From: Dioszegia crocea
Lineage: Eukaryota > Basidiomycota > Tremellomycetes > Tremellales > Bulleribasidiaceae
Assembly: GCA_001600615.1 (NCBI GenBank)
Contig: BCKK01000007.1
Coordinates: 62,001-126,000 of the forward strand
Length of the DNA: 64,000 nt
Reading direction: 5' to 3'
Positions within the stretch are counted from its first letter, which is position 1. Each line of letters begins with the position of its first letter. The position numbers were made by a program, and so were the translations under genes. Below, piece by piece: positions 1 through 11,531 of this stretch. The notes below the pieces were generated by a model. The model saw only the letters and a program-made list of their open reading frames with translations, did no database searches and was not told the origin of the DNA.

Positions 1-250
1 TGCTAGAGGGGCGTACAGGAGTCGGAGAACAATGGACCGCCCAGCTTGGTCAAGGTACGTTAGGCCGCAAGCGCCACTCCTCTTAAAGGATAGTCTGACC
101 AGTGGTCACGAATATCTAGCTGATCAACGGCGGCTCCTGCTTTCTTCAGGAATCAGCTATGGGACAGCTGTCAATAAGAGTTAGATTCCGATGAGTACAG
201 TATACATCAAATACTTGTGACGTCCACATATCCTCTTAAGCCGGCTACGC
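1..250. other. left-edge stretch with no supported gene
   Basis: I see no convincing coding exon, RNA gene or repeat here. On the minus strand this stretch could hold the tail of the weak candidate gene described next, because GT and AG splice-like sites continue into it. No family match could be made. Confidence 0.4.
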
Positions 251-563
251 TTAGATCCTAGCCTCATATGCCCATGAACAATCCGCGTCAGCCAGTGTAG
301 GAACTGCTGCCCAAATTCGACGAGCTTTGTCCTCGGTTCCGGACCCTGGGTGCGACGTAAGAGATGCTCTGATCAGCATACCGCTCATCCTCCTCCGTCC
401 ACACCACGTGAAGCGGGTCATTTGATTTGGCCCAATCATCGATCGTCCTCATGGGCGGTTCCTCCCTCTGGAAATTGACTTGTAGCCACCAGGCCTCCAG
501 CAAGTCGGTGAGTCGTTTGTGCTTGATTTCGCTCCGCTCAGCAAGTGGGGCGAAGTCGGACAT
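251..563 (-). CDS. weak candidate small protein, possible distant relative of the D/A/B/C family
   Basis: A minus-strand frame opens with MSDFAPLAERSEIKHKR and runs without low complexity to about LHVVWTEEDER. Removing a 50-nt GT..AG interval (gtatgc...accgag) continues it as TKLVEFGQQFLHWLTRIVHG, an amphipathic helix. The order basic helix, then NDP, then a second helix resembles the layout of the protein at 61677-62562. I cannot place the end of the gene, the intron lacks a well-placed branch block, and the strand motif that follows helix 2 in the other members is not visible. It could equally be non-coding. Treat it as a pointer to a possible gene, not a model. Confidence 0.25.
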
Positions 564-1458
564 GATGCGAGAAGAGTATGAGTAGCGTGGATGCGAGTTG
601 GATTCAGATGACGGTATCTAGGTCAGGATTTGGCTTGACTGACGGGGTGGATCAGAGGGGTGATATCGAAAGGTGATGACAAGAATGGACTTGAGGATAC
701 TTATCAGCTCTGGCACAAGACGCAGGACCTCAAATCAGTGCCTTGCCTTCCAAAGATCTGGGTACTCGACTTCGAATCTGCAGAAACCCCCATCAGAAGA
801 TAAGCCCCACGAAAGTTCGCGATGTGAGACACGGGACCGACAAAGGTAAGTGTGGTGAACACCCGTATGATGCTTCAAATGTAAGTCAGGATTCTGCTTC
901 GGCTATCAGCTTCTGAGCATCCATTGAATATATCAAACAGAAAGCATTGCCAGGTCTTGGTGGGCTTTCCACCGTCGACTATCCGTTGTCAGTCATACGC
1001 AACCTACACGGTCAGGACCCCTTGGATCGGCAGAAGCTTCCTCGGTACAGCCCGTCAGAAGGTTATTCGCGTCTCAGCGTAGTAAGCTCGGACCCCTTCA
1101 GGGGAGATTGAGCAACCCCTCCTTTAGATCCCGATGCTGTGCCGATCGACCGAATCGCATAGGGCCAGCGTCGAAGTGGCTCATGCAAACCCTGTACAGC
1201 TCTGTATGTATGTCTTCCTGAGCCTGACGACAAGGTGACAGGGATGATATGGGTGTCAAAGAGGGTGTGATGATAGTCGCGTCGGTACCAGAGCCTAAAG
1301 TCTGAAACACGCGTCCAAGTCGCGTCCGAAAGAAGCAAAAACACCCAAAGGGGTAACTTTGTGGGTCATTCCTCCCCTCACCTCATCGCCTCAACTTTCT
1401 TCCATCTGTCCTTCTCATTCCTACCCTAGTCCATTCACTCTACGATCCCTCCCTCGCC
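564..1458. other. upstream region of UGD1, no supported gene
   Basis: About 900 bp without a recognisable product. Open frames on the minus strand (around 1063-1344) lack a coherent exon chain. The last 100 bp before 1459 are pyrimidine-rich (repeated CTCAC, CTTTC, CCCTC), as in 5' leaders elsewhere in the window, so the UGD1 promoter probably lies here. Confidence 0.4.
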
Positions 1459-3983
1459 ATGGCTCCCATCGTCGTTAAAAAGATCTGCTGCAGTAAGCTT
1501 ACCCTTCACTTTCCAGGGTTGATTTGAATCACCCCTTCATCCGCGCTGGAAATAGTTTCCATGTCTCACGTTCCATCACCATCTTCCGTCCTGTTCTTGT
1601 CGAGCTCTTCGATCTGGTGTGTATGAGCTCTAGCTAATTCTCTCAGTCGGTGCCGGTTATGTCGGTATGTCTCCCTTTCCAGGCGAATCTGCACCGCCAT
1701 TGACACTCGAGTCTACGCGCGGTGCACGGCCCCTCTGAATTTTGGAAATCCAGCTGATGATATCTAGGTGGTCCCACTTGCGCAGTCATGTAAGTTTCCT
1801 CTCAGCTGACTAACCGTATCTTGATTTCATGAAGCTGACGATTCAGTGCTGTGAAATGGTAAATTGATTTCCACCCCCCAACCCGAAGATTACCCCTTCA
1901 CATCTCTTATCCCCTTCGCCAAACCACTCCACCCAAAATCAAGCTAACCCCACAGCCCCAACATCCAGGTCACTATTGTCGATCTCAACAAGGCCCGAAT
2001 CGACGCGTGGAACTCTGACAATCTACCGATTTACGAGCCTGGGCTCGATGAGGTTGTTAAGGAGGCTCGAGGGCGTAACTTGTTCTTCTCGACTGATGTC
2101 GATAAGGCTATTGCGGAGGCAGAGTAAGTTTGCCCTTGCTCTGTATTGAGGCGGGCCAAGCTTACTCTCCAGCCTCATTTTCGTTTCCGTCAACACCCCC
2201 ACCAAGAAGTCTGGTATTGGAGCAGGTTTCGCTGCGGACTTGAAGTAAGCTGGCTGGATCTCCAACGCCGACGCGTAGAGAGGATATAGCTGACTTATCA
2301 GCTACCTGCAATTGGCCACTCGCCGAATTGCCGAAGTGTCCACATCCAGCAAGATTGTCGTTGAGAAGTCGACTGTGCCATGCAGGACTGCCGAGTGAGT
2401 TATCGTGCCTCACACGTCGGGCGAGGATTTTAGCTGAAAATACAGCGCCATGCGTACTATCCTCGAGGCCAACTCCAAGCCTGGATGCAACTTTGACATT
2501 CTCTCCAACCCCGGTAAGTCTTATTTACCTCTTGTGTTTAGTCGATTCAGCTCTAAGCTCCTTTTTCAATTCCCTCAACTCTCTCTTTCCCATTCTCCCC
2601 TACCTTCTCTCCCCTTTGGCTACTCTTGCTGATTCCCCAGAATTCCTCGCAGAGGGCACAGCCATCGCCGACCTTTTCGCACCCGACCGAGTCCTCATCG
2701 GCTCTCTCCAGACCCAATCCGGTCTCGACGCCTGTGCCTCCCTCGCCGCCGTCTATGCCAACTGGATGAGCACCGACAAGATTCTCACTGTCGGCCTATG
2801 GTCTTCCGAACTCTCCAAGCTCGCAGCCAACGCCATGCTCGCCCAGCGTATTTCATCCGTCAATGCCTTGTCGGCAATTTGCGAAGCTACCGGTGCGAAT
2901 ATTGATGAAGTTGCGTATGCCGTCGGTCGGGATAGTCGAGTCGGACCCAAATTCCTCAAGGCCTCTGTGGTATGTTGTCTGCTTCAGAAAACTGGGGACT
3001 CGGCTGATAAGTTAGGGCTTTGGTGGTTCGTGTTTCCAGAAAGATATTCTTAACTTGGTCTACCTTTCTGAATCCCTCCATTTGCCCGCTGTTGCAAAGT
3101 ACTGGCGAGCTGTGGTTGAGATGGTACGTGCCCGGCCTTTTCTCAACGTGGCTCTAGCTGATCCTCAGAACGAATACCAAAAAGACCGATTCGCTCACAA
3201 AGTCGTCGAGACCTTGTTCAACACCATTACAGGCAAGAAGATCGCCATGCTCGGTTGGGCATTCAAGAAGGACACTGGTGATAGTAAGTTAAGGTCTAGA
3301 CTGGAACATGGGGCTCCGACGCTGATGCTGCAGCTCGCGAATCCCCCGCGATCTCCATCGCTAACCACTTCTTGTCTGAAAAGGCCCGTATCAACATTTA
3401 CGACCCTCAGGTTAGCGAGGATCAGATTTGGCTTGATTTGACCGAGTGAGTCTTTGGTCTGATCGGAGCTATGCTCCGGCAGGTGTTATCGTTATCGAAA
3501 TACATCTTTGCATCTGGATAAATGCTGATTACCTTTTAGCTACGGAGCGATCCCCGCTGAGCCTCGTATGTCTTTCCATCTCATTGTGAAGAATTCCAAG
3601 CTGACCCACAGTCAAACCCCATGTTTCCATCCAGAAATCGGCTGAAGAAGCTTGCATGAATGCCGAGGCTATTGTGGTTTGTACCGAATGGGACGAGTTC
3701 AAGACGCTTGATTGGGCCAAGAGTGAGTTTTAGCTGTCCCCATTCTGGTGTATTGGGTATGGGCCTTCGAGGGATTTGAAGATGGGAATACAGGGCTGGG
3801 AAGTCGGATGGAAGATTTTGAGCCACTTGCCAGAAAATACAGGATCTCTCGCTGATACCCACAGTCTACGCCAACTGCCCCCGACCCGCCTTTGTGTTTG
3901 ATGGTCGGCTCATGTTGGACCGTAAGAAGCTACAGGATATCGGATTCACAGTGGTGACTATCGGCACTGGAGACCGGGTCTAG
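1459..3983 (+). CDS. UGD1: UDP-glucose 6-dehydrogenase
   Basis: Oxidises UDP-glucose to UDP-glucuronate with two NAD+, in the cytosol; the product feeds UDP-xylose and glucuronate for capsule or wall polysaccharides. The spliced protein starts [20 protein letters not shown], with the GAGYVGG dinucleotide-binding loop. It then carries IVDLN, VSVNTPT and STVP, the [11 protein letters not shown] block, and ends [13 protein letters not shown]. Length is about 460 residues, normal for the family. The gene has over ten introns, and the first four exons are tiny: 1459-1492, 1647-1664, 1768-1789 and 1847-1858 (34, 18, 22 and 12 nt). Phases agree across all of them. I did not see the catalytic Cys segment cleanly in every exon near 3240-3440, because several introns cut it. 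The family assignment is not in doubt. Confidence 0.96.
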
Positions 3984-4400
3984 ATTGTTGCGGTCTCCGA
4001 TGATAATGCCGTTGGGGAAATTAGGGGTCGTAGATGGGATTGGCTGCGGGTTTACTTGTTTATTTGCTGCCTGCCTCGTAGAAATTACCCAGATACATCT
4101 TTAGATTTGGACTCTGATATCATCTTCTGGATTAAATAGCATGAACGTGCTGGTATCCTCCATAGCCAAGAATTCTGAACGTCAAGCGGGGCCAAATCCC
4201 CCGGAACCTTCCCTAGTTTCCGACGGAAAGAAACGCAAAAGTGGAGGTTGGCCACCCCTTACCGCCCTATCTTCCATTCAACCACCTTACATCAAGGGAT
4301 ATCATCCATCACCCTTAGCGATATCCCAGGTATTCTTGAGAGATACACTTCTCCATCTGAGTCGATAAGAGATACCGCGTACTGTTGACTCCGGCCCTAA
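3984..4400 (+). other. intergenic region between UGD1 and EAF7
   Basis: It holds the UGD1 3' end and the EAF7 promoter. An open plus-strand frame (4141-4368) has no protein-like features. I see no RNA gene or clear repeat. Confidence 0.4.
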
Positions 4401-5702
4401 ATGTCTGCACTGGATGATGAACCGATTAGCGAAGTGCAGCTGTGAGTGTGATTTGCTCCTACTTACTGTTTGGATAGACTCAGTATAGCCTATATCAAGT
4501 GCTGATATATCAGAGAAATTGCTTTTCTTAGCTGTCTTACTCGGAACAGACCCAGTAAGCTCCTTTTTCCCCGTACGGACAGTCCTTGACCTTGTCACTA
4601 CGCTTCGAAACCATAGCGGATTTCCAGCTTCAATCTGGGAAACCCAATGATCATACCTTACTATCAGCTTACCCATCAGTCGGGACATACAAACATATCG
4701 TCATTCTCAGACTGCAGAATGAGATATATCAACGAACGAGAGTTTGGCTGGAGTTGGGTAACCTTTGGAGCAGGCTAGGGGAGATGTATGACCTACAGGG
4801 TATAGAAGCCCTCGTGGGTAAGGCCCATCTCTTGCGGTTCACAAGATCTGCAACTGAGATTGAATCTGGTCTGATAGTAGCTGATCATATCTGCAGAATC
4901 GAAATCAACGGTCTCCTCCTCCAGGCTACAAATCCGATCCCGCTCTCGATCTCCCGCTATCGACTCCCAAACCACCCTTATCTCCACCTCTCCCTGTTTC
5001 ACCTCATACATCCCTCTCACCCATACTTCCGGGTAATGACACTGAGAAGTATCAATACCAGAACAATCATACCGATAAAGCAACGGTGTACAACCCCTCC
5101 ATCTCCACCCCGACTACACTTGGGTTTTCGCCGAGCGGCAAGAGCACGCCCTACCTTGAAAATCTCTCTGCCTCGGAAGGTAATATAAGTTGCATCGTGT
5201 CTCCTATCGAAGGGGACGACAAGGCGATACGAGGACGACCGGAGAGTACCGTCTCTACAGCAGCATCAGGATCTGCCGGGTCTGCAAGGGGAATGATGAG
5301 AGCGGCTAGTGCAAGCGGTGCGAGCAGCGGAGGATCTGGAACCTCCGTGATTAGTGTTGGGTCCAGCAGTCAAACGATTCAGTCGCACAGTCCATCCAAA
5401 GAAGGAGGGAAAGGGCAGGGAACGCGAGCAGGAACAGGCGGAGCACGAGGAGGAGGGAATTCGAAGAGGTGGGTCTCGGGCCGGAATGGGGTGCATAAAG
5501 CGGTAATCGCTGGCGTGGTGGTGAATGCGGGTCAGAAACGAGGAGAGAAGCGATCGGGTGGGGCGATTGGGGAGGTGAGAGAGGGGAACAGTTTGATCGT
5601 TTCTGTTCCGGTAAGCTAATTAGTGCTTTGCCTACTTTCGATCGGCCCAGAATGGACCGAGCTGACAACTCACAGAAAGAGAAGAAGCGTAAGATTACCT
5701 GA
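4401..5702 (+). CDS. EAF7: Eaf7/MRGBP-type NuA4 subunit
   Basis: A small subunit of the NuA4 histone acetyltransferase complex, expected in the nucleus. Splicing five exons (4401-4441, 4514-4554, 4680-4813, 4897-5610, 5676-5702) keeps frame throughout and gives 318 residues. The N-terminal 70 residues fit the Eaf7/CT20 family (MRGBP in animals): EIAFLSCLTRNRP, then GTYKHIVILRLQNEI, then LWSRLGEMYDLQGIE. This is the usual order of an acidic start, an R-P loop, a K-H helix and an LGxxYDLxxL block. The rest is Pro/Ser/Gly-rich and probably disordered, and the chain ends in the basic tail KEKKRKIT. The donor of intron 3 (gtgggt at 4814) was chosen because only it keeps the long exon 4 in frame. 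Confidence 0.82.
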
Positions 5703-6089
5703 AGATTAGGAGGCGGTGTAGAACGGGTCAGACAAGATTGTGTTGAGGTTGAGGGCACCAAAGGAGATGATGGAGCAAGTTGGGGGGTTGTGGTTGTATG
5801 ATGGGTAAAGCTAGCTTAAGGCGGCATAGATGGGTCGGGAGTCAAAGGTTGTATACCGTAGATTTATGAGTATAGGTCCGTCATGTATTTCCTTTCGATC
5901 ATCAGGTATGCTATACGCAATCGACACAGTACTACATCTCACCACAGGATGATACATCTACAACACTACAACAACCAGTCCAGACCTCACAAGTACAATG
6001 CCCCAACATTTCATCCCCGCGGGCCCGTCTCTGACAACTCGCTCAACCTCGCCTCAACCCAGGCATATGCACCCCTCCCTCGCCGCCCT
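5703..6089. other. convergent intergenic region after EAF7
   Basis: Lies between the stop of EAF7 and the stop of the minus-strand gene that follows. Only 3' ends are expected, and I see no gene. Frames open here on the plus strand are shadows. Confidence 0.5.
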
Positions 6090-9000
6090 TCAAATCATCC
6101 TCCTTAAGTCTCCACGCCTACCATCACCCGTCGCTGTTCTCGGCCTCCTATCATCCAGACCAACCGCCGATTTCCCACCTAACCCCACAACATCATTCCC
6201 GTAAAACTCCCTCCCAATCATCCCTGGTGTCTTGTGCTGCTCGAGCTGCTGTAGCGCCAAGTCGGAGTATGTGAACCCGTTAATGGGAGTATCGACATGT
6301 GATCCGAACCCGAATTGAAGGGGTCGGATGTGGGGTGCGCCGGTTGGTGGTCGATATTGTGGGGTTTGGGGAGGGGGACGTTGTTGGGAAGTGGGATTGG
6401 CAGTGCTAGGTCGGGATGTCGATCGGGAAGAAAAGGGAGCGAAAGATGAAAATATCGAGGCGGATTGACTACCGTTCCTACCACTCGCCTTCCCTTGTCC
6501 AAATACAGTCGGGGCGTTACCGGCCGTACTGGGTCTACCTAACCCCCTGCCTAGAGTCGCATTCCCGCTTTTGGTCCGTAATCTCCCAGATACCCCCCCG
6601 TCCATTCCCAGACCTAGTAGACCGGCAGATGACGAGGTGGGTAGAGGTGGTCCTTCGAGAGGTTTAGAGATGGGTAGACCAGCGCCGGCCGTTCCTGGCC
6701 GACTAGGCGGACGGAGATTTGACAGACTCTTCTTTGCGCGCATAACACCATTCGCGAATGTAGATCTGGTTGCTGAGGCTGGGGGAGGAGGAGGAGGGAG
6801 AGGACGATCAGTCTCGGGTACAGGAGGGAGAGGTGCGGAGAGTGGGGTAGTTGGCCGAGCGCCAGATGTGAGGGCGCGAGAACGACGGAAAGTTGTTGCG
6901 ATTCGGGATGGGGCTGGTGGGGCCGGCTGTGGATTATGAGGTTGAATAGGTGGGGTGGGTAATTCGGTGGTGATGAAGGGTGCGACTCGCTTTTTGTCTG
7001 CTTGGGCTACAGAGGGAAGAGCACCAGATGCTGTGCCGGGTCGGAAACGCTGTTGGGGGTGGCTAACGGTGGGTGACGGTCTCGAATCCCATGATTCAGG
7101 GTCGGCCATAGAGGAAAGGGCGTGCTGCCGAGGTTCTTGCGCTGTGGAGGGTCGAGGTGATCGTACCGCCGAGACCTGGGCCAAACCCATTCCGCCGGCC
7201 CTGGTCTTAGGCAAAAGAGGGCTCATTTCCCCCATTTGCCTCCCATCTATCCCGCCCATCCTCGCATCCGCCGTTCCAGGCCTATACTGCCTGACAGGGC
7301 GTTGCCTCGGTGTCGCATCCCGCTCAATCTCCGTCTCTACTCGAACAGACACGGTCACAGTGGATTGCAAAGCCGTAGTGCCGGTAGTTAATGAGCGTGC
7401 GCGCTGGGCGTTGATCTGATCCGAAGTGAAAATCGAGCCCGAGCTAGGCTGGGCAGCGGAGACCAGAGTGGTTTCGCTAGAGTATACCTCCGGAGTAGAT
7501 ATTTTCTCAGAGTGTAGATTAGGTCGAATGGCCTTCCCGACCATATGGGTGAATCCCAACTTGGACGCATGGTTTCCGCGGAGGAAAGCGGGGTTGACAT
7601 AGAAGGACAATGGGACGATGATCTATTCTATCAGCTTGTCATTCTGAAGCGGACAGAAACACTTACTCTAGCTCGGGGATCATGAGACGAAGGCGTATCA
7701 ACCATGTATCTGAACCTCCACTTTGCGCCATTCTTTTCTTCCCCAAAGACGGCATAAATACCTCGATGACGATGTTTAAGCGAAGCGATTCGAGATGTGA
7801 AGTCATAATTCTGTTTCCCATCCATCGTCACTCTTCTAAGCGAAGGGAAAGCTTCCAATGCCTGATATTAGCGCTACCCCTCATAGGCTTAGCAAAGGAA
7901 CCAACTCACACCATAGGTAAACTCCCATTTTGCCCTTTTTCTGGGATTCATCCCAAATTCAACACATCCCTCTTCCCAGAATACATTCCCCTCATCATGC
8001 GAATCATCCATCACGTCGTCGAGATCGTCAAATGTTGGTGTGTCCAATAAGATGCTGTCGATCCGATCAAGAGCGCGAGTCCGGGTACGGGAGGGCGGGT
8101 GGAAGCGAATAGCATGTAATGTCGAAATGACCTCACGGCAGTTCTCCTGCTTCTGTCAGCTATGTCCAATCTAATGTCTATAAACACTGACCTGGTCAAC
8201 CCAAAGATTCAGCGTCATGCCCACAGGCACCACCACGCCATCCAAATTCAAATCCGTTTTAAGCCCACCTTTCCATCCGTCATCCCCCTCAGACCCTGCC
8301 TTTTTGACACCAGTGACACTCGCCGCTGTCGCTCGACCAGCAGAAGAACCCGTCGTTGCCGTTCCTGTAGAATTGATGGAAAATGCTAGACTCGTGGCCG
8401 TCGCTGGTGGAGTCTCGCCTTTCCGATCAAAGAAGCTATCACCGATGGGCGAAGGACCAGTTTGTGATGTTGGGGGATGACGCGTTGCTGTTCCAGGTCG
8501 AGATGGAGCTGGTTTACCAGTCAGGCTGGCGTATTCGATTGGAGGATGGGTGTCGTCGGACTGTGTAGTGGGTAAGAGAGGGATGGTGGGTACTGGAGGA
8601 GCAAATTGCTGGTCGCCTCGACTAGATGGGAGGCGTTTCCGAAGTGAAGCGAGAGATTTGAACTTCTTTGGTCCTGATTTTGGAGGTGTTGGAGTGGCAG
8701 AGTCGTCTTTGGTCCGAGAGGGAGAAGGGGGGATGGGTAGAGGATGACCACCATCATCCACAGAGAGTCCGAGAGCAGATTGAGATTCTAGAGCAATCCG
8801 ATAATCGTCCCTCATCATTTTAGGTACTTTGAAAGAAGGTGGGGCGATGGGATGTTTGGGGATATTCGGCGAGAAGAGATCGGTAGTGTCCGAAGTAGGA
8901 TAAGGGTAAGGATGGTCAGATCCGGGTTGACGATACGATGTATCGCATAGTGTCAAACCGAGGCCAATCGTATAACCATCCCGACTCCGAGGGGTTGGCG

Positions 9001-10831
9001 TACCGAAATCATCGGATGATTGTCCGGATTCACCATCGTCTTCCCCTTCACCACCCCCAGGGGAGTTGGCACTGCCATGCAAAGCCTGATCCCGCTGTTC
9101 CGGAGTCACAAGTTCATCCCACTCGTCGCTACTCGCGGGTGACTGGCCGTACTGTCCCTCTATGAGCTCCGGTGTATCGGTTGAGAGATAGTTGGAGAAG
9201 GTCGGTCGGACGGTGGGTATATTGAATTGAGCAGAAGTGGGAGTTGGGACAGGAGTATTCCGAAGATGGGTGTGTGTGCGGAATTCAGGTGCTTTAGGTT
9301 GATGTAAGGGGAGTTTGGAACGAGGGATCGGTCGACTCGATTGACCCTTCTCCAACTCTGCACCGCCAAATCCTATATCCCCAGCCGAGTATTTCCGCCC
9401 CGCCACAGTCTCCCGAAGAGGATCATCATCCGCCAAATACGCCGAGAATGTGAAACTCGCCACGTCCGAATTCCCAGATTCTTCCCGTGTCCTCTTAGGC
9501 GTCTCATTACCTTCGCCAGTGTCCTCCTCGTCATCCATTCGGTGTACGCCAAAAGTTGCAAAGCTTTCCGCTATGCTCATACCGCCCGGTGATGCCCCCA
9601 TTCGGTGGGTATTGGGGGATTTGGGCGATGGTGGAGGTATCAAAGATCTGATCCGGGTTGGAGAGTCCCCGATGCCCATCCCTAATCCCGCTCCTTGTCT
9701 CCCTTGACCCTCTGCTCCTGTTCCCCAAGCACCGACCCCGACTCTCGAATTCGGACTGGCCGCCACGACCGGCACGGGGCTACCAGCTGGTGATGCCCAT
9801 ACTCCCGCTGGGAGATGTGGCGAGACAGTATCATTCCCTCCGAAAACATCTCGGAATTGCACCAATACTGGCCGGGGTACATGAGCCGACAAGAATGCTC
9901 CAGGAGAAAGCAGTTCGTCACCTGTCCGACGAGTAGGAGGGCGGGCATCCTCATCTGATCCAGACCAGAGCGTTGATTGACGAGATCGGGAGTGATCAGA
10001 TGATAATTCGTCCGTATCTAGAACTTCATCCGGGACGTCGGGTATAGTCCGGCTTGATCGAGTCCGACATCGGCCACAAAGGGCAGGGAGGGAAGAACGG
10101 TCGATGAGTGTATTTGAAACAGGGTAGAAGGGAGGAGGCCCCGGGGCGATAGTGGAGGAAGAACCAGATTTGTTCTTGGAGTGATAGACCGGACTGGTAG
10201 AGAATGAGGGTAAGGTAGAGTTGGTCCGATCAGTCGCGGAGCTACTTTGTCGGTGGGGATTAGGTCGGGTAGGGATACCGAGGGGCTGAGAAGGTAGGTC
10301 GTATGTTGGAATACAACCGATAGGGGATGAAGGTAAGGGGCCAGCGAATTGGATATCAAGGTCGAATGGGTCTTCATCGTCCTCTTCCTCTTCTTCTTCC
10401 CCAAGGCCCTCTGTATCCCCGCTAGTCCCTTCTGCCCATTGTCCAAGCATGCCCGACCCCTTTGACAACCCCATAATCTCACCCTGGCCCTGTGCTTTCT
10501 TCTTCACTGGCGACCCGCCCGGCCCAGCTGTCCAATGCCGATACGTCCCATGACCCGCATTTTTAAGGTTGGGCGGTAATGGGGGTGTAGGTGGGATCTT
10601 CACCGGAGTGGGGGCTAATCGCCGAAGTCGAGCAGAGGGTGGAGAAGCCGTAGGTAATCGGCGGATCGTCAGGGGTGTATGGGGTGAGTTGGTTTGACCA
10701 TCTGGAGTGGTGTTGAGCCGGGAAGAGGAGGAAGTGGGGGGTGTAGCGCGTGGTGTCGAAGTGCGTGATTTCGATTTAGGGTTGAGGGAGGTGTGGGAGG
10801 ATTGAGAGAGGTCGGTAGATTGGGGGAACAT
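6090..10831 (-). CDS. large, mostly disordered hypothetical protein with a folded central module
   Basis: Four exons (10831-8192, 8146-7910, 7861-7667, 7622-6090) join in phase to 1,534 residues. About 860 N-terminal residues are Ser/Pro/Gly-rich with a run of Glu/Asp near residue 150. The folded part follows: VGMTLNLWVDQENCREVIST, then VFWEEGCVEFGMNPRKRAKW, then YGALEAFPSLRRVTMDGKQN, then RGIYAVFGEEKNGAKWRFRY, then IIVPLSFYVNP. It is rich in aromatic and basic residues and looks like a beta-rich domain. The C-terminal 450 residues are again low-complexity. I do not recognise the family. An in-frame ATG at 10873 is also possible. I prefer 10831 because a splice-like acceptor lies between the two and the next residues, MFPQSTDLSQSS, look like a normal start. 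A regulatory or scaffold role is only a guess. Confidence 0.75.
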
Positions 10832-11531
10832 GTTAAATCTGAAGGTTTGTAAGTGTCCTAGAATGGGGAACAAGTGAAGAGGAAATGAAGGGGTGGGAAG
10901 AGGAAATCTCGAAGTAGGATAACAAGGGGGATGGCTAGTCCGAGACCGATCTTGGTAGGACGTACTAGAATCTTAGGTCGGCAAGGGGGAAAAGATCGAC
11001 AGCAACAAGGTCCAAGGTCCACAGACTTCCGCAAACTTCCCCGCCTCTCCTCGCTTCAACCCCCTCGATCCTCGATCAAGCTAACTTACCTGCTGAAACA
11101 CCCCTATCCTTGATCCGAGACATGGCTGGTTGTTAGATCCTGTGTAACCACCACCATTGGACGCGTCGCGTCGCGTCGAACTCCGCCAAAAAAGTCTTCA
11201 ACTCATCTCCCGCCATTCCGCATTCCGCCCATTACCGCTGAATTTACTAAAGATTAGCCTGCACTAGACCCGTCTCATTGAATACTAGTCGTCAAATTGA
11301 ATGCACGATGGCAAGGGCGCGTGGGGAGGCGTGGGAATGATCAGGAAAAGTCGGAATGGAAGGTGAGACACATCTGAAACCGAGTTATGCAATCCATCTG
11401 AAACTAGGCTGGGAATGGATCAGGAACCCGAACTGGAAGGTGGGTAATGTCTCAGTGAATGAAGATAGGCGATAAGGTGATCACGCGAACTTATCGCGCT
11501 TCAAACGTTCAGGAAGTGGACCACTTCATGT
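10832..11531. other. intergenic region with MluI-box cluster
   Basis: About 700 bp between two minus-strand genes. At 11161 there is an ACGCGT hexamer followed directly by repeated GCGTC, an arrangement like the MBF/MCB elements of cell-cycle promoters. It lies about 330 bp upstream of the large gene at 10831. Otherwise I see repeated short phrases (GGAATGGA and CATCTGAAAC occur twice at 11340-11410) but no gene. Confidence 0.45.

Noticed and set aside
4302..4688. 128-residue minus-strand frame
   Set aside because: Overlaps the first three EAF7 exons on the other strand; EAF7 has clear family motifs.
10832..10873. Alternative start of the large disordered protein at 10873
   Set aside because: Possible, but a splice-like acceptor lies in the added segment and the residues after 10831 look like a normal start; left as an option.
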